A DNA stretch of 64,000 nt from Ancylomarina salipaludis (lineage in GTDB: Bacteria; Bacteroidota; Bacteroidia; Bacteroidales; Marinifilaceae). Shown one piece after another: positions 17,964 through 28,575 of this stretch. The position numbers and the translations under genes were made by a program. Location: assembly GCF_004122035.1 (NCBI RefSeq), contig NZ_SAXA01000002.1, positions 62,001-126,000 on the forward strand, written 5' to 3'. The notes beneath the pieces were generated by a model. It worked only from the letters and a program-made list of their open reading frames with translations, made no database searches and had not been told where the DNA came from. Position 1 is the stretch's first letter. Each line of letters begins with the position of its first letter.

Positions 17964-19040
17964 TTGTTTTTTTAAAAAAAGGAGGTAACCTGAAAGGGGG
18001 AGTGAAGCACCTAATAAACTCAGGGCAAAAACAAATATTTTGCCAAGAATACCTCCTAAACTTCCTGTATGTATGTCGTAATTTAATGATTTGAGTTTTT
18101 GAGCAGCGCTTCTTTTTGTGTCAGAAATTGTGTCTAGAATTTCGCCTGTTACAGGGTGTGCATAATAATTATGAGCAAAACCGAATCGATCATCATCAAT
18201 ACAAGAAATAACACGGATTGGTGAATCTGATTTCTGAGGAATAAAAAAAATATTCAGTCCAATGTTATCCGAGTTTAATGTATCCAAATGAGTTTTTATT
18301 TTGTTAAGACTTATTTCCTGAAAGTTTCCTTCAACCAGATGAATATTCTTTATTTCTTTTTTATAACCAGGATCGATAAGGCTATAAATGAACTTCTCAT
18401 ACTTTGGGAAAGTCCACACGAGTCCAGTTGTGCAACTGATGAGTAAAGGTATTATCAGATATAAACCTAAATTGCTGTGTAGTCGAAATGTTTGTGCTTT
18501 GCCTCTCAGCGAAAGCTTGACATTTCGAAATGGCTTATCCTTAAGCATGCTTATTTTTTTCGGAAACCACAGGATGAGACCTGTAAGTAAGGAAATAGAA
18601 AAGAGAATTACACAATAGCCAATAATTTGTTTGCCTATTGGATTAGGGAGTAAGAGATGGCGGTGGAGCCCTAAAATAATACCCCAAAAGCTTGATTTAT
18701 CTTTGTAATCTTTAAGAATTTCTCCTGTATATGGATTCAAGTATGTTAGATGCTTTTCACCTTGTTTTGAACTCATAATACGAACTGACTTCTTGGCAGA
18801 TTGAAAGTCATAAATGCGTATAATAGGAGCGTCGGAATAAGCTTTAAATTTTGTCACAAGTGCAGAAAGTTCCAGTTTTTGCTTGTTTATAGCTTTAACT
18901 GAGACATAGGGCATACTATCGTTTACCTCTTTTTTAAAGGTATAGATACTTCCCGTAATACAAACAATAAATACGACTAAGCCGCTACCTAAGCCTATTA
19001 TTTTGTGAACTTTACTGGCAAGATTTTTTAACATACCCAT
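17904..19040 (-). CDS. PepSY-domain membrane protein linked to iron uptake
   Basis: The product has 378 residues and four hydrophobic helices, at about 12-33, 140-160, 190-215 and 335-355. Between them are periplasmic PepSY-like segments (YLNPYTGEILKDYKD and YAHPVTGEILDTISD). It belongs to the PepSY-associated TM family, whose members often sit beside siderophore receptors and may act as membrane ferric reductases or siderophore transporters. The conserved His pairs of the family appear here in LGLHRHLLLPN and RLHSNLGLYL. It follows the TonB receptor by 83 bp on the same strand. The Lys/Gln-rich C-terminal tail is encoded inside the 3' end of the convergent PAP2 gene. The first ATG is used; a second lies six bases on. 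Confidence 0.82.
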   Translation of the reverse strand: MGMLKNLASKVHKIIGLGSGLVVFIVCITGSIYTFKKEVNDSMPYVSVKAINKQKLELSALVTKFKAYSDAPIIRIYDFQSAKKSVRIMSSKQGEKHLTYLNPYTGEILKDYKDKSSFWGIILGLHRHLLLPNPIGKQIIGYCVILFSISLLTGLILWFPKKISMLKDKPFRNVKLSLRGKAQTFRLHSNLGLYLIIPLLISCTTGLVWTFPKYEKFIYSLIDPGYKKEIKNIHLVEGNFQEISLNKIKTHLDTLNSDNIGLNIFFIPQKSDSPIRVISCIDDDRFGFAHNYYAHPVTGEILDTISDTKRSAAQKLKSLNYDIHTGSLGGILGKIFVFALSLLGASLPLSGYLLFLKKQLKKIQFQQLQSNKRNCKYF

Positions 19041-19123
19041 TCTCTAAATAGAAGCAAAAGGAGTTGCATTCTTATCGTAAAAGAACACAATTCCTAAAGC
19101 TTGATGATTAAAATGAAATGAAT

Positions 19124-21514
19124 TTAAAACGTATATGAAACACTTAGTTTTGTGTTTGCACCTTCACCAGCTGGACTCTGGCTTCTTAAAGGAGCAGCCC
19201 ATTGTGCTCGTGCTGGCAAATAGAATTCATTAAGTAAGTTATTTATTGATAGTGAAATAGAGAGATTTTCTTTCGCCTGAAAAGAACTTGAGAAATTAAG
19301 AAGTGTGTAGCCATTTACAGGTGCCTCAAGATAATTATATTTCCAACCACCATTACCATCAGAAACGGGTTTGAAACGCTTACGATCGCCAATGTGGATC
19401 ATGCGAAGAGTAGTTGTTAGTTTATGACATGGTGTAACAGTAATATAAGCTGTAAACTTAGAGGGAGCAATCACATCGCCACCAATATAACTTAAATCAT
19501 TCTTGTTATCTTTTGGATGTTTAAGACCTTCTACATATGTGTACGAAGCTCCAAATAATAATAATTCATTCAAATATTTAAAGTCGAGAGAAAATTCAGC
19601 ACCAAATATTTTTTGTGGTAGAGGGGATAATTCAAAACGATTGGTTTCGTCATTAAAATTCACGCCTGTTCCATAGTTGGATGTAGAATAATATCCAACT
19701 GCTTCCGCCTTAACATGATCAAATGTTGAAAGAAAACCGAATTCGTAATTATTTGTCACTATCGCTTTTAGATTAATGTCATTTACATTTGTTGCAGAGG
19801 CCCCTCGAAGTGTAGCTCCCAAATCGGGAAGAGAAAAACCTTGAGAGTAATTTACGAATGGAATGAACTTGTTATTTTCGATATATCGAATACCAAAATT
19901 AAAAGAGGTGTTGTTGAATTTTAAATTATCACCTTTAACATTAACGGGGTCACTAAAATTACCATTGGATTTGGGATCGTATGGAAGGGTTGTATAATCT
20001 TCAACCTTAAGATTCATCTTATCATATCTTACACCTGTTTTAATACTCCACGCATCTTTAATCTTAATGTTTGTTTGGAAATAGGGAGCTAAGCTAATCA
20101 TATTTAAGTTTGGGACCCAAAGTCGACCATCTAAAAGCCCCTGATTTGTCTTGTCTTTCAAAATATCCAAACCATAAGTTAAGTCTGTTTTAATTTCTTT
20201 TGAAATGTGAAGGCTTGTTTTGAAATTTGGTCGGAAACCATACTTCTCTGAGTTAATTACAGATTGACCACCATTTTCAAATTTATCAGAATAGAAGAAA
20301 ATATTTTTCGATTTCTGGTAATAAACATCAGTGCCAAACGTTGTGCTCTCGTTAAAAATATCTCTGGCTTGATAGCTAAGACGTAGGTTTGTGTTTGTGG
20401 GTCCATTTGGTTTATTTAAATCGGGAGTTTCACTAATTTCACCATATCCATGATTTAGAATATAGTCTCCTTTTTCGTTTAAAACGTCAATGTCTGCATT
20501 TACCGGCGAGAAAGGTGAATCTTGACGAGACTGGTAGTGACTCGCAACGAAACTTAAGTCCTGTGTTTGAGAAAGTCGGTAATCAATCTTACTTAATGCG
20601 CTTACAATCTCAGCATTGTCTAACCCATAAGTAGGTAACAGAGGTTTTCCCTCAGCATCGTATTTGTTTCCAGTCTTTTCATAACTTCCGCTCACATAGT
20701 AAGATAATTTGTTAAGTTTTCCTTTTAAAGACTGATAAATTCCAAAGCCCTGTGCATCCTTAGTTTTTGATAAGTTTGAAGTTCCCCAAGTCTGAGTGGT
20801 TCCTTCAATCTTGCTTTCAGTACGGTTCTTTTTAGTGATGTAGTTGATAAAACCACCATCTCCACCATTCCCATATATTGAAGTTGCCCCCTTAATAACC
20901 TCTACTCGGTCAATATCGTTTGGGTTGATCGATTTCATTCCCACTTTCCCGTTTCTCAAAGTGGTTGACTGTGGTATTCCATCTACCATTACCAAGAGAT
21001 TTCTGCCTCGAAGTGTTTGTCCCCAATTCGATGAGGTGCCTGTACTTGGTGCTAAGCCAGGTATATTGAATTCTAATATTTCATTGATGTTACTTGTGCT
21101 TTGAATATGATTTTTTAAAGTTTTAGAATTAATGATGCTTATTGAGGCAGGAATTTCAGATAGTTTCTCTGGATTTCTACTGGCTGATATCACAACTTCG
21201 TTCAATAATTCGTTATTAGGTTGCAGTTGTACATTTAATTGACTGGTTTGATTATTGACAATTGTCACCTCTTTTGAAAGAGTATTATAGCCAAGCATGC
21301 TTATTTTAATGGTCCAAATGCCTTCAGGTATGTCCTTAATTATAAAACTGCCTTCAAAATCAGTTGAGGTTCCTATCTTTAAATCTGGAAGCCAAATACT
21401 ACTTCCGGGTAGTGCTAAATTATTTTCATCTATAACTGTTCCTTTTAGAAAGTTTTGACCGAACGATACGGTGCTTAATACGATAAGTACTATGAGTACG
21501 TAAACTTTATTCAT
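19124..21514 (-). CDS. TonB-dependent receptor, probably for a ferric siderophore
   Basis: The product has 796 residues. After a signal peptide (MNKVYVLIVLIVLSTVSFGQ) comes a carboxypeptidase-regulatory-like domain at about 22-100 (LKGTVIDENNLALPGSSIWL). The plug domain spans about 105-225 (NEVVISASRNPEKLSEIPAS and VEVIKGATSIYGNGGDGG), and a 22-strand-type barrel follows, ending LSVSYTF. The plug sequence and the adjacent PepSY-TM gene point to a ferric siderophore or heme ligand rather than glycans; no SusD-like partner is present. Transcription probably starts about 40 bp upstream, at a TATTTTTG box with an inverted repeat over its -33 region. Confidence 0.9.
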   Translation of the reverse strand: MNKVYVLIVLIVLSTVSFGQNFLKGTVIDENNLALPGSSIWLPDLKIGTSTDFEGSFIIKDIPEGIWTIKISMLGYNTLSKEVTIVNNQTSQLNVQLQPNNELLNEVVISASRNPEKLSEIPASISIINSKTLKNHIQSTSNINEILEFNIPGLAPSTGTSSNWGQTLRGRNLLVMVDGIPQSTTLRNGKVGMKSINPNDIDRVEVIKGATSIYGNGGDGGFINYITKKNRTESKIEGTTQTWGTSNLSKTKDAQGFGIYQSLKGKLNKLSYYVSGSYEKTGNKYDAEGKPLLPTYGLDNAEIVSALSKIDYRLSQTQDLSFVASHYQSRQDSPFSPVNADIDVLNEKGDYILNHGYGEISETPDLNKPNGPTNTNLRLSYQARDIFNESTTFGTDVYYQKSKNIFFYSDKFENGGQSVINSEKYGFRPNFKTSLHISKEIKTDLTYGLDILKDKTNQGLLDGRLWVPNLNMISLAPYFQTNIKIKDAWSIKTGVRYDKMNLKVEDYTTLPYDPKSNGNFSDPVNVKGDNLKFNNTSFNFGIRYIENNKFIPFVNYSQGFSLPDLGATLRGASATNVNDINLKAIVTNNYEFGFLSTFDHVKAEAVGYYSTSNYGTGVNFNDETNRFELSPLPQKIFGAEFSLDFKYLNELLLFGASYTYVEGLKHPKDNKNDLSYIGGDVIAPSKFTAYITVTPCHKLTTTLRMIHIGDRKRFKPVSDGNGGWKYNYLEAPVNGYTLLNFSSSFQAKENLSISLSINNLLNEFYLPARAQWAAPLRSQSPAGEGANTKLSVSYTF

Positions 21515-21559
21515 GGTGATTTTTTAATTGAAATGCCTTAATATTTCCTAATTTGCAGA

Positions 21560-21609
21560 CAAAAATAAAGCATCACGAACTCCTTTAAAATACCATATTA
21601 TAGGTATTT
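21560..21609 (-). promoter_or_regulatory. receptor promoter with overlapping inverted repeat
   Basis: TATTTTTG on the minus strand (21567-21560) matches the -7 consensus. Where the -33 element should lie there is instead a 7-7 inverted repeat, AAATACC (21588-21594) and GGTATTT (21603-21609), separated by eight A/T bases. A repressor or activator bound there would control the promoter, plausibly an iron regulator given the genes it drives. Confidence 0.4.
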
Positions 21610-22070
21610 ATTTAGTCTGACTTTAGATAGGGTTTGAGCAAATTTAAAGTTGGTTTCCCAGTTTGTTAAGAAAATTTAGGTCTTTAGTCTTTTTAACTTG
21701 TTCTTATTAGTAAAACAAAGAGACTCGTTGAATAGCTTTATAGTGCTCTTAAAAAGTGAGGCAAAAATATTCAAATGATTGATGGAATGTTTCAATCGAA
21801 TAATGTGAATTATTAAAGGGGATTCAATAAGTTGTATCGCTTTTTCCTTCTTTGATTAGTTTGATCACCATCTATGAAGACGATGTATCTCTGACTTGCG
21901 ATAACAAGAGGGAAATAGGCTGTGATGTAAAGTCAAAGCCCTATTCCTAATAGTTGAATAGTATTTAAGTTGTCGAAATCAATGATTAAGGCGTATGTGA
22001 TTTTTACAAATAATAAGATGAAAAGGCTTATTGGAATCACTTTTTTTAATCATTGTTCAATAAGTTTGGT
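21610..22070. other. intergenic region without a recognisable gene
   Basis: This is the rest of the gap between trkH and the receptor gene. It holds an imperfect hairpin at about 21911-21947 (GGAAATAGGCT against AGCCCTATTCC with two bulges) and a second bulged CTCTgaCTTG/CAAGAG stem just before it. Either could terminate or stabilise the trkH transcript, whose stop is at 22071. No coding signal was found. Confidence 0.4.
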
Positions 22071-23525
22071 TTAATTTTTATACTCTTTCCAAAAGCTTGG
22101 TGTAAACATCACAAGGAAACTCAAAACTTCGAGTCGGCCGATAATCATAAGGATAGGGAGGATAATTTTTGCAACATCAGTAAGGTGAGCAAAGTTTGAT
22201 GCTGGTCCCACGGTTCCAAGCCCCGGACCGATACCTCCCATGCAGGTAATGGAAGCACTAAAAGCACTTGCCGGATCGAGCCCCGTTGCCAACAGGCACA
22301 TACCACCTACAAAAAAGATGAGCAGATAGATAAAAATGAAGGTGACTATAGCTTGTACTTTATCTTCTGAAATACTGGTTTTATTTATCTGAATAGATTT
22401 AACATGATGGGGGTGTAAAATCTGATTGAATACTCTTGAAATCGCTTTGAATGCGACGACATGCCTGATCACTTTGATACCTCCTCCTGTTGAACCGACA
22501 CAGGCACCAACAAACATGAGTAAAAAGATAAGCAACCAACAAAATTGATTCCATTGTAAATAATCAGCAGATGCAAATCCTGTAGCTGTAATTATTGATA
22601 TTACCTGAAAAAAGGAATCGCGAAAAGCTTGTTCGAAAGGCAAACCCTGCTTAAAATAAAGGGTAAGGCTGATACAGGATCCCACAAAAAAGATAATGCC
22701 CAAATAGACTCTTAATTCAACATTGTTGATTACGCTTTTAAAACGACCTTTTAAAAGTCCGTAGTGCAGGGCAAAATTAATACCTGATACCAGCATAAAA
22801 AACATCATGACATATTGTACAAAAGGAGAATAGAAACCTGCACTGGCATTTTTTGTTGAAAAGCCTCCCGTAGCAATACTGGCAAAAGCATGACATAAGC
22901 TTTCGTAAAAGTTTACGCCACCCATCATTAATATGACTGTCATAATGGCCGTTAGAGCAATATAAATACCCCATAGTCGTTTTGCCATCGAAGAGGTTTT
23001 GGGTTTTAATTTGCTGGAATCGATGCCTGAAGATTCGCTTGAAAAGAGACGGTAAGAAGCTATTCGAAGTGATGGAAATATGGCAACTGTGAGAACAATA
23101 ATTCCCATTCCACCTATCCAGTGAGTCAGACTTCGCCAATACAAAACCGATTTTGGTGCAGCTTCAATATCAGCAAGAATGGATGATCCGGTTGTTGTGA
23201 AACCTGATATCGATTCGAAAAGGGCATCAACAAAACTTGAGGTTGTGTGGCTTAGCCAAAAGGGAAGCGAACCCGCAATACCCATGATGATCCATGCTGA
23301 GGAAGCAACAATATAGGCTTCTTTAGGACCAATTTCTTTTTTATATCGTTTGGTAAATAATATTAAGATCAATCCAATTATCAAGGGAATGGCTATAGAT
23401 TCTTCAATAGCAGGTAAGATGCTGTTTTCGTGAAAATAGATGACCCATGGAATGATAGTCATCATGAAAATAGCGATTATCAGAAGTATACGTCCTATGA
23501 TGTTTAGGACAAATTTAAAATTCAT
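22071..23525 (-). CDS. trkH: TrkH-family potassium uptake membrane subunit
   Basis: The 484-residue product has about ten to twelve hydrophobic segments and the repeated pore-loop signatures of TrkH/KtrB. These are ISGFTTTGSSIL (near 87), FASIATGGFSTKN (near 213), ISIITATGFASADY (near 308) and ITCMGGIGPGLGTVG (near 430); the second and later loops carry the selectivity glycine. A cytosolic TrkA or KtrA partner is needed for regulated potassium uptake, and none is encoded in this window. It appears to be a single-gene unit, with a TACTTTTG -7-like box about 22 bp upstream of its start. Confidence 0.9.
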   Translation of the reverse strand: MNFKFVLNIIGRILLIIAIFMMTIIPWVIYFHENSILPAIEESIAIPLIIGLILILFTKRYKKEIGPKEAYIVASSAWIIMGIAGSLPFWLSHTTSSFVDALFESISGFTTTGSSILADIEAAPKSVLYWRSLTHWIGGMGIIVLTVAIFPSLRIASYRLFSSESSGIDSSKLKPKTSSMAKRLWGIYIALTAIMTVILMMGGVNFYESLCHAFASIATGGFSTKNASAGFYSPFVQYVMMFFMLVSGINFALHYGLLKGRFKSVINNVELRVYLGIIFFVGSCISLTLYFKQGLPFEQAFRDSFFQVISIITATGFASADYLQWNQFCWLLIFLLMFVGACVGSTGGGIKVIRHVVAFKAISRVFNQILHPHHVKSIQINKTSISEDKVQAIVTFIFIYLLIFFVGGMCLLATGLDPASAFSASITCMGGIGPGLGTVGPASNFAHLTDVAKIILPILMIIGRLEVLSFLVMFTPSFWKEYKN

Positions 23526-24059
23526 ATAGCTCTAAAATTTAGGCTGCAAAAGTAAATAAATATTACAAAGCGGATCTTTAAAATTACTAATAATTATAGG
23601 ATTTTTTATGCAATGGTTGGCATCTTACATCAATTGTCATCATTTGCATGTGCTTGATTCTGAGCTTAAATATCTCTGGCCTTTTTGTATTAGAGGGGTA
23701 TTGATAATCCAAATTTAAGAGATGATAGATGTATTTCTTAACAGGATTCTTTCATGTGTTTTGTTTCGGATCTCTTTGTTTACGGTGTGTCTGGCTCTTT
23801 AGATACGCTCCAATTAATAGGCTGTTGATAAACTGCTTTCGGATAAGTCATACTTTTGGTTATATTTGTGGGTGGCTGATTTTTCCGGGATAGCTTCGAG
23901 TTTAAAATTTTACTGAGAAGAAAAAATTCTATCTAAATCTGCCGGATTGAAGTGTAGGTTGTTTTTTTAAGCTGATTCACTTTTTCATACCTATATTTCA
24001 TTGCCAAAGTTCTTGAGTATAAAGAGCTTTTATTGTTAACATTTTGAGCGCTTCATTAT
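23526..24059. other. intergenic region between trkH and parE
   Basis: This 534-bp divergent gap holds promoter-like boxes for both flanking genes and no open frame I can support. On the minus strand TACTTTTG (23554-23547) is a -7 candidate for trkH. On the plus strand TACTTTTG (23851-23858) and TATATTTG (23861-23868) are candidates for parE. Confidence 0.4.
23825..23868 (+). promoter_or_regulatory. candidate parE promoter(s)
   Basis: TTG (23825-23827), a 23-bp spacer and TACTTTTG (23851-23858) fit the looser Bacteroidota spacing. A second -7-like TATATTTG follows at 23861. Either would give a leader of about 190 bases before parE. Confidence 0.35.
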
Positions 24060-25892
24060 ATGACAGCTAAATATTCAGAAGATTCAATTAGAACACTTGA
24101 TTGGAAAGAGCACATTCGTAAACGTCCGGGTATGTATATCGGAAAACTTGGCGATGGTTCTTCCCATGACGATGGTATTTATATCCTGATCAAGGAGGTT
24201 ATCGATAATTCTATCGACGAATTTGCGATGGGAGTTGGTAAATCTATTCATGTTGATATTACAGATAGAACTGTTAGTATTCGTGATTTTGGTCGCGGTA
24301 TTCCTTTAGGTAAAGTTATTGATGTAACGTCGAAAATGAACACGGGAGCCAAATACGATTCTGCTGTATTTAAGAAATCTGTCGGTTTGAATGGTGTTGG
24401 TATTAAAGCTGTGAATGCGCTTTCAAATATATTTGTCGTTGAATCTTACCGCGAAGGGGAGATGAAAAAGGCTTCTTTTTCGAGAGGCGAATTGGTTAGT
24501 GAAGAAGAGATTCAGCCAAGCGAAGAAAAAAATGGGGTGAGAATTACCTTTCATCCCGATCAGGAAATGTTTTCGAATTACCGTTTTATAAGTGAGTATA
24601 TTGAAAGTATGCTTAAGAACTACGTTTATCTGAACGCAGGTCTTTCGATCTATTTTAATGGTAAAAAGTTTTTATCTAAAAACGGACTTCTCGATCTGTT
24701 GCATGAGAATATGAATGGGAAATGCCTTTACGAGGTAATTCATCTAAAAGGTGATGATATCGAATTGGCAATGACTCATGGACATCAGTATGGCGAAGAA
24801 TACTACTCATTTGTTAATGGTCAGCATACTACGCAGGGCGGTACACACTTAGCGGCCTTTCGCGAAGCGGTTGTAAAAGCTGTTCGCGATTTTTATAAAA
24901 AGGATTTTGATACTTCGGATATCAGAACCTCGATTATTGCAGCGATTAGTATTAAAGTACAGGAGCCTGTTTTCGAATCCCAAACCAAGACCAAACTGGG
25001 ATCTAAGGATATAGGTCCGGACGGGCCTTCAGTTCGAAATTTCATTATGGATTTTGTGACGTCGAATCTGGATAATTATCTGCACAAAAATCCTGAGGTT
25101 GCTGATTCAATTTATAGAAAAATTCTGGAGTCGGAGAAGGAGCGTAAGGCTATCTCCGGGATTAAGAAAATAGCTAAAGAAAGAGCTAAGAAAGCAAATC
25201 TGCATAATAAGAAACTTCGCGACTGTCGGGTTCACTTTAATTCGACTCATGAAAATAAGTCAGAAGCAAGTATTTTTATTACCGAGGGAGATTCGGCAAG
25301 TGGATCGATCACCAAATCGAGATCGGTGAACACACAGGCTGTGTTTAGCTTGAAGGGAAAACCATTAAATACCTATGGTTTAACAAAGAAAATCGTCTAC
25401 GAAAATGAAGAGTTTAATCTCTTACAGGCTGCATTAAATATTGAGGATGGTCTGGAAGGCCTGCGCTACAATAATGTGATAATTGCGACTGATGCCGATG
25501 TCGATGGGATGCATATTCGTTTGTTGCTGATAACTTTCTTTCTTCAGTTTTTCCCAGATGTGGTGAGAAGTGGTCACTTGTATATTTTACAAACACCATT
25601 GTTCAGAGTTCGAAATAAGAAAACAACTAAATATTGTTATTCTGAAGAAGAAAAAGAAAGAGCCATAAAACTTTTAGGTGTTAATCCCGAGATAACCCGA
25701 TTTAAGGGTTTGGGTGAAATTTCTCCTGATGAGTTTAAATATTTTATTGGAAAAGATATTCGATTAGAGCCAGTCTTGATGAAGAAAGAGGAGTCGGTTT
25801 CAGATATGCTTTCTTTTTATATGGGTAAAAATACCCCTGATAGACAAGAGTTTATTATCGAGAACCTTCACGTTGAAAGAGACGAGATATAA
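24060..25892 (+). CDS. parE: type IIA topoisomerase subunit B (topoisomerase IV ParE)
   Basis: The product has 610 residues. It has the GHKL ATPase domain ([38 protein letters not shown]), the transducer domain ([14 protein letters not shown]), and the TOPRIM metal-binding residues [10 protein letters not shown] and [12 protein letters not shown]. Its C-terminal tail carries KGLGEI as in ParE/GyrB. The size lacks the GyrB insertion, and its partner subunit is directly downstream, so topoisomerase IV is more likely than gyrase. It uses ATP to decatenate sister chromosomes with ParC. The gap to parC is 69 bp. Confidence 0.92.
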   Translation: MTAKYSEDSIRTLDWKEHIRKRPGMYIGKLGDGSSHDDGIYILIKEVIDNSIDEFAMGVGKSIHVDITDRTVSIRDFGRGIPLGKVIDVTSKMNTGAKYDSAVFKKSVGLNGVGIKAVNALSNIFVVESYREGEMKKASFSRGELVSEEEIQPSEEKNGVRITFHPDQEMFSNYRFISEYIESMLKNYVYLNAGLSIYFNGKKFLSKNGLLDLLHENMNGKCLYEVIHLKGDDIELAMTHGHQYGEEYYSFVNGQHTTQGGTHLAAFREAVVKAVRDFYKKDFDTSDIRTSIIAAISIKVQEPVFESQTKTKLGSKDIGPDGPSVRNFIMDFVTSNLDNYLHKNPEVADSIYRKILESEKERKAISGIKKIAKERAKKANLHNKKLRDCRVHFNSTHENKSEASIFITEGDSASGSITKSRSVNTQAVFSLKGKPLNTYGLTKKIVYENEEFNLLQAALNIEDGLEGLRYNNVIIATDADVDGMHIRLLLITFFLQFFPDVVRSGHLYILQTPLFRVRNKKTTKYCYSEEEKERAIKLLGVNPEITRFKGLGEISPDEFKYFIGKDIRLEPVLMKKEESVSDMLSFYMGKNTPDRQEFIIENLHVERDEI

Positions 25893-25961
25893 TTGAATTA
25901 TTGATAAAGAATTAAGGATAAGAACTAATTATTAGTTCAAAATAATATAAGCCTGCAGAAC

Positions 25962-28571
25962 ATGAGTATCGAAGAGACTGAAGGATTGGAAACCCCCGAA
26001 GAAAGAGACGAGCAAATCGAGGAACAAAGCTCCGAAACATTGCGAAATGTGACCTATTTGTCGGGAATGTATCAGAATTGGTTTTTAGATTATGCATCAT
26101 ATGTGATTCTTGAACGTGCTGTTCCATATGTGAATGATGGTTTAAAACCTGTTCAGCGTAGGATACTGCACGCCATGAAAAAGCTGGATGATGGTAGATA
26201 CAATAAGGTTGCTAACATCATCGGTCACACCATGCAATATCACCCCCATGGTGATGCTTCGATTGGTGATGCTTTGGTGCAGTTGGGTCAGAAAGACTTA
26301 TTGATTGATATGCAGGGAAACTGGGGAAATATTCTGACAGGAGATTCTGCAGCAGCACCTCGTTATATTGAGGCTCGGTTATCGAAGTTTGCTTTGGAAG
26401 TGCTTTTTAATCCGAAAACAACCAATTGGAAACAATCATACGATGGTCGTAATAAGGAGCCAATTACTTTGCCTGTAAAATTCCCATTGCTTTTGGCTCA
26501 AGGGGTTGAAGGGATTGCTGTAGGCTTGGCATCTAAAATTTTACCCCACAATTTTCACGAACTTTTAGCGGCATGTATTGCTTACCTTAAGGGCGAGGAA
26601 TTTGAAATTTATCCCGATTTTCCAACTGCCGGGATGGTTGATGTTAGCCGATACAATGACGGTTTGCGTGGAGGAGCAGTTAAGGTGCGGGCACGCATCG
26701 AAAAGGTTGACAGTAAAACGCTTAAGATTGTTGAGATTCCATTTGGAAAAACAACCTCAACCCTGATTGATTCGATTATTAAAGCGAATGAAAAGGGAAA
26801 AATCAAGATTAAAAAAATTGATGATAATACGGCGGCTGATGTGGAAATTATGATACATTTAGCCAATGGTATTTCTTCGGATAAAACGATTGATGCTCTT
26901 TATGCATTTACAGACTGTGAATATTCAATTTCGCCTAATGCCTGTATTGTTGAAGATGATGTGCCTAAGTTTATTGGGGTTCAGGAGATTCTGAAACGTT
27001 CAGCGGATAAGACGGTTGATCTTTTAAAACTTGAACTTGAAATCCGTAAAGACGAGCTTGAAGAAGCCTGGCATTATGCATCGCTTGAGCGCATTTTTAT
27101 TGAAAATAGAATATATCGGGATATTGAAGAATGTGAGACTTGGGAGTCAGTAATTGAAACCATTGAGACGGGGTTGAAGCCTCATATAAAACACTTGATG
27201 CGTGCTGTTAATCAGGATGATATTGTTCGATTGACTGAGATTAAGATTAAGCGTATATCAAAATACGATATCAATAAGGCAACTGATTTTATCAAATCAA
27301 TCGAAGATGAGATTGAGGAGATTAAAGTGCATATTGCCAATATTATACCTTTCACCATTCGATATTTCCAATCGATTAAGAAAAAGTATGGAAAAGGTAA
27401 AGAGCGTAAGACTGAAATCAGAAACTTCGATAGTATTGTAGCCAGCAAGGTTGTCGTTGCTAACGAAAAACTATATGTGAATTACACTGAGGGTTTTTTG
27501 GGAACTGGTCTTAAAAAGGATGAATACTTATGCGATTGTTCTGACATAGATGATGTAATTATTTTCCGTAAGGATGGAAGCTATTTCATAACAAAGGTGG
27601 CGGAGAAATTGTTTATTGGACAAAATATTGTACACATTGCAGTCTTCCGTAAAAACGATAAGCGAACCATTTATAATGTGGTTTATCGTGATGGTAAGGC
27701 TGGAGTTTCGTATGCAAAACGTTTTAACGTTACGGGCTTAACTCGCGATAAGGAATACAATTTAACTAAGGAAACACCTGGTTCAAGAATCACTTATTTT
27801 AGTGCGAACCCGAATGGAGAAGCCGAAATTATTCGTGTACTTCTTAAACCTCAAGGTCGTATTAAAAAGCTGAATTTTGAATATAATTTTGCAGATCTTT
27901 TGATTAAGGGACGGGCCTCAATGGGTAATATTTTGAGTCGGACACCTATTCAGAAAATTAGTTTGAAACAGGAAGGTATTTCAACTTTAGGAGGTCGGAA
28001 AATTTGGTTTGATCCTGATGTTTTACGTTTGAATACAGAAAAACGCGGGGATTATATTGGTGAGTTTATTGGTGAAGATCAAATACTGGTTGTACTTCGG
28101 GATAATACGTTCTATTTGAGTAGTTTCGATTTAAGTAATCACTATTCTGATCAGATTAGCATTATTGAGAAATTTGATTCAGATAAGGTTTGGACTGCAG
28201 TTTTCTTTGATGCTGACCAAGGCTATTACTACTTAAAACGTTTTACGATGGATGGTAGTACAAAAATGCAAGGTTTCATAGGTGATAATAAAGAGAGTAA
28301 GCTGATTTGTCTTTCCGATGAAACTTCTCCTCAGTTTGAAATCATATTCGGAGGTGCACAGATTGACAGACCAGCTGAAAGAGTCGATGCTGAAGAGTTT
28401 ATTGCTGTGAAATCGTTTAAGGCCAGAGGTAAGCGATTGACTACCTATGAGGTATCTAAGATTATGGAAATTGAACCATTAATTCGCGAAGAGGTGATTG
28501 AAGATGACGAATTAGTGAATGAATATGATGAGGTAGAAAAGCCGGAAGTTCATTTAGTTGTTGAAGATTAA
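25962..28571 (+). CDS. parC: type IIA topoisomerase subunit A (topoisomerase IV ParC)
   Basis: The 869-residue product has the GyrA/ParC breakage-reunion domain: YASYVILERAVPYVNDG, LKPVQRRILHAM, YHPHGDASIGDAL, and the catalytic Tyr at about residue 135 in AAPRYIEARLS. A coiled-coil arm follows at about 340-470. The C-terminal half consists of beta-pinwheel-like blades without a clear GyrA box, again favouring ParC over GyrA. The last 60 residues are strongly acidic. It lies 69 bp after parE; aroK starts four bases after its stop, so the three genes form one operon. Confidence 0.92.
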   Translation: MSIEETEGLETPEERDEQIEEQSSETLRNVTYLSGMYQNWFLDYASYVILERAVPYVNDGLKPVQRRILHAMKKLDDGRYNKVANIIGHTMQYHPHGDASIGDALVQLGQKDLLIDMQGNWGNILTGDSAAAPRYIEARLSKFALEVLFNPKTTNWKQSYDGRNKEPITLPVKFPLLLAQGVEGIAVGLASKILPHNFHELLAACIAYLKGEEFEIYPDFPTAGMVDVSRYNDGLRGGAVKVRARIEKVDSKTLKIVEIPFGKTTSTLIDSIIKANEKGKIKIKKIDDNTAADVEIMIHLANGISSDKTIDALYAFTDCEYSISPNACIVEDDVPKFIGVQEILKRSADKTVDLLKLELEIRKDELEEAWHYASLERIFIENRIYRDIEECETWESVIETIETGLKPHIKHLMRAVNQDDIVRLTEIKIKRISKYDINKATDFIKSIEDEIEEIKVHIANIIPFTIRYFQSIKKKYGKGKERKTEIRNFDSIVASKVVVANEKLYVNYTEGFLGTGLKKDEYLCDCSDIDDVIIFRKDGSYFITKVAEKLFIGQNIVHIAVFRKNDKRTIYNVVYRDGKAGVSYAKRFNVTGLTRDKEYNLTKETPGSRITYFSANPNGEAEIIRVLLKPQGRIKKLNFEYNFADLLIKGRASMGNILSRTPIQKISLKQEGISTLGGRKIWFDPDVLRLNTEKRGDYIGEFIGEDQILVVLRDNTFYLSSFDLSNHYSDQISIIEKFDSDKVWTAVFFDADQGYYYLKRFTMDGSTKMQGFIGDNKESKLICLSDETSPQFEIIFGGAQIDRPAERVDAEEFIAVKSFKARGKRLTTYEVSKIMEIEPLIREEVIEDDELVNEYDEVEKPEVHLVVED

Positions 28572-28575
28572 TGAG

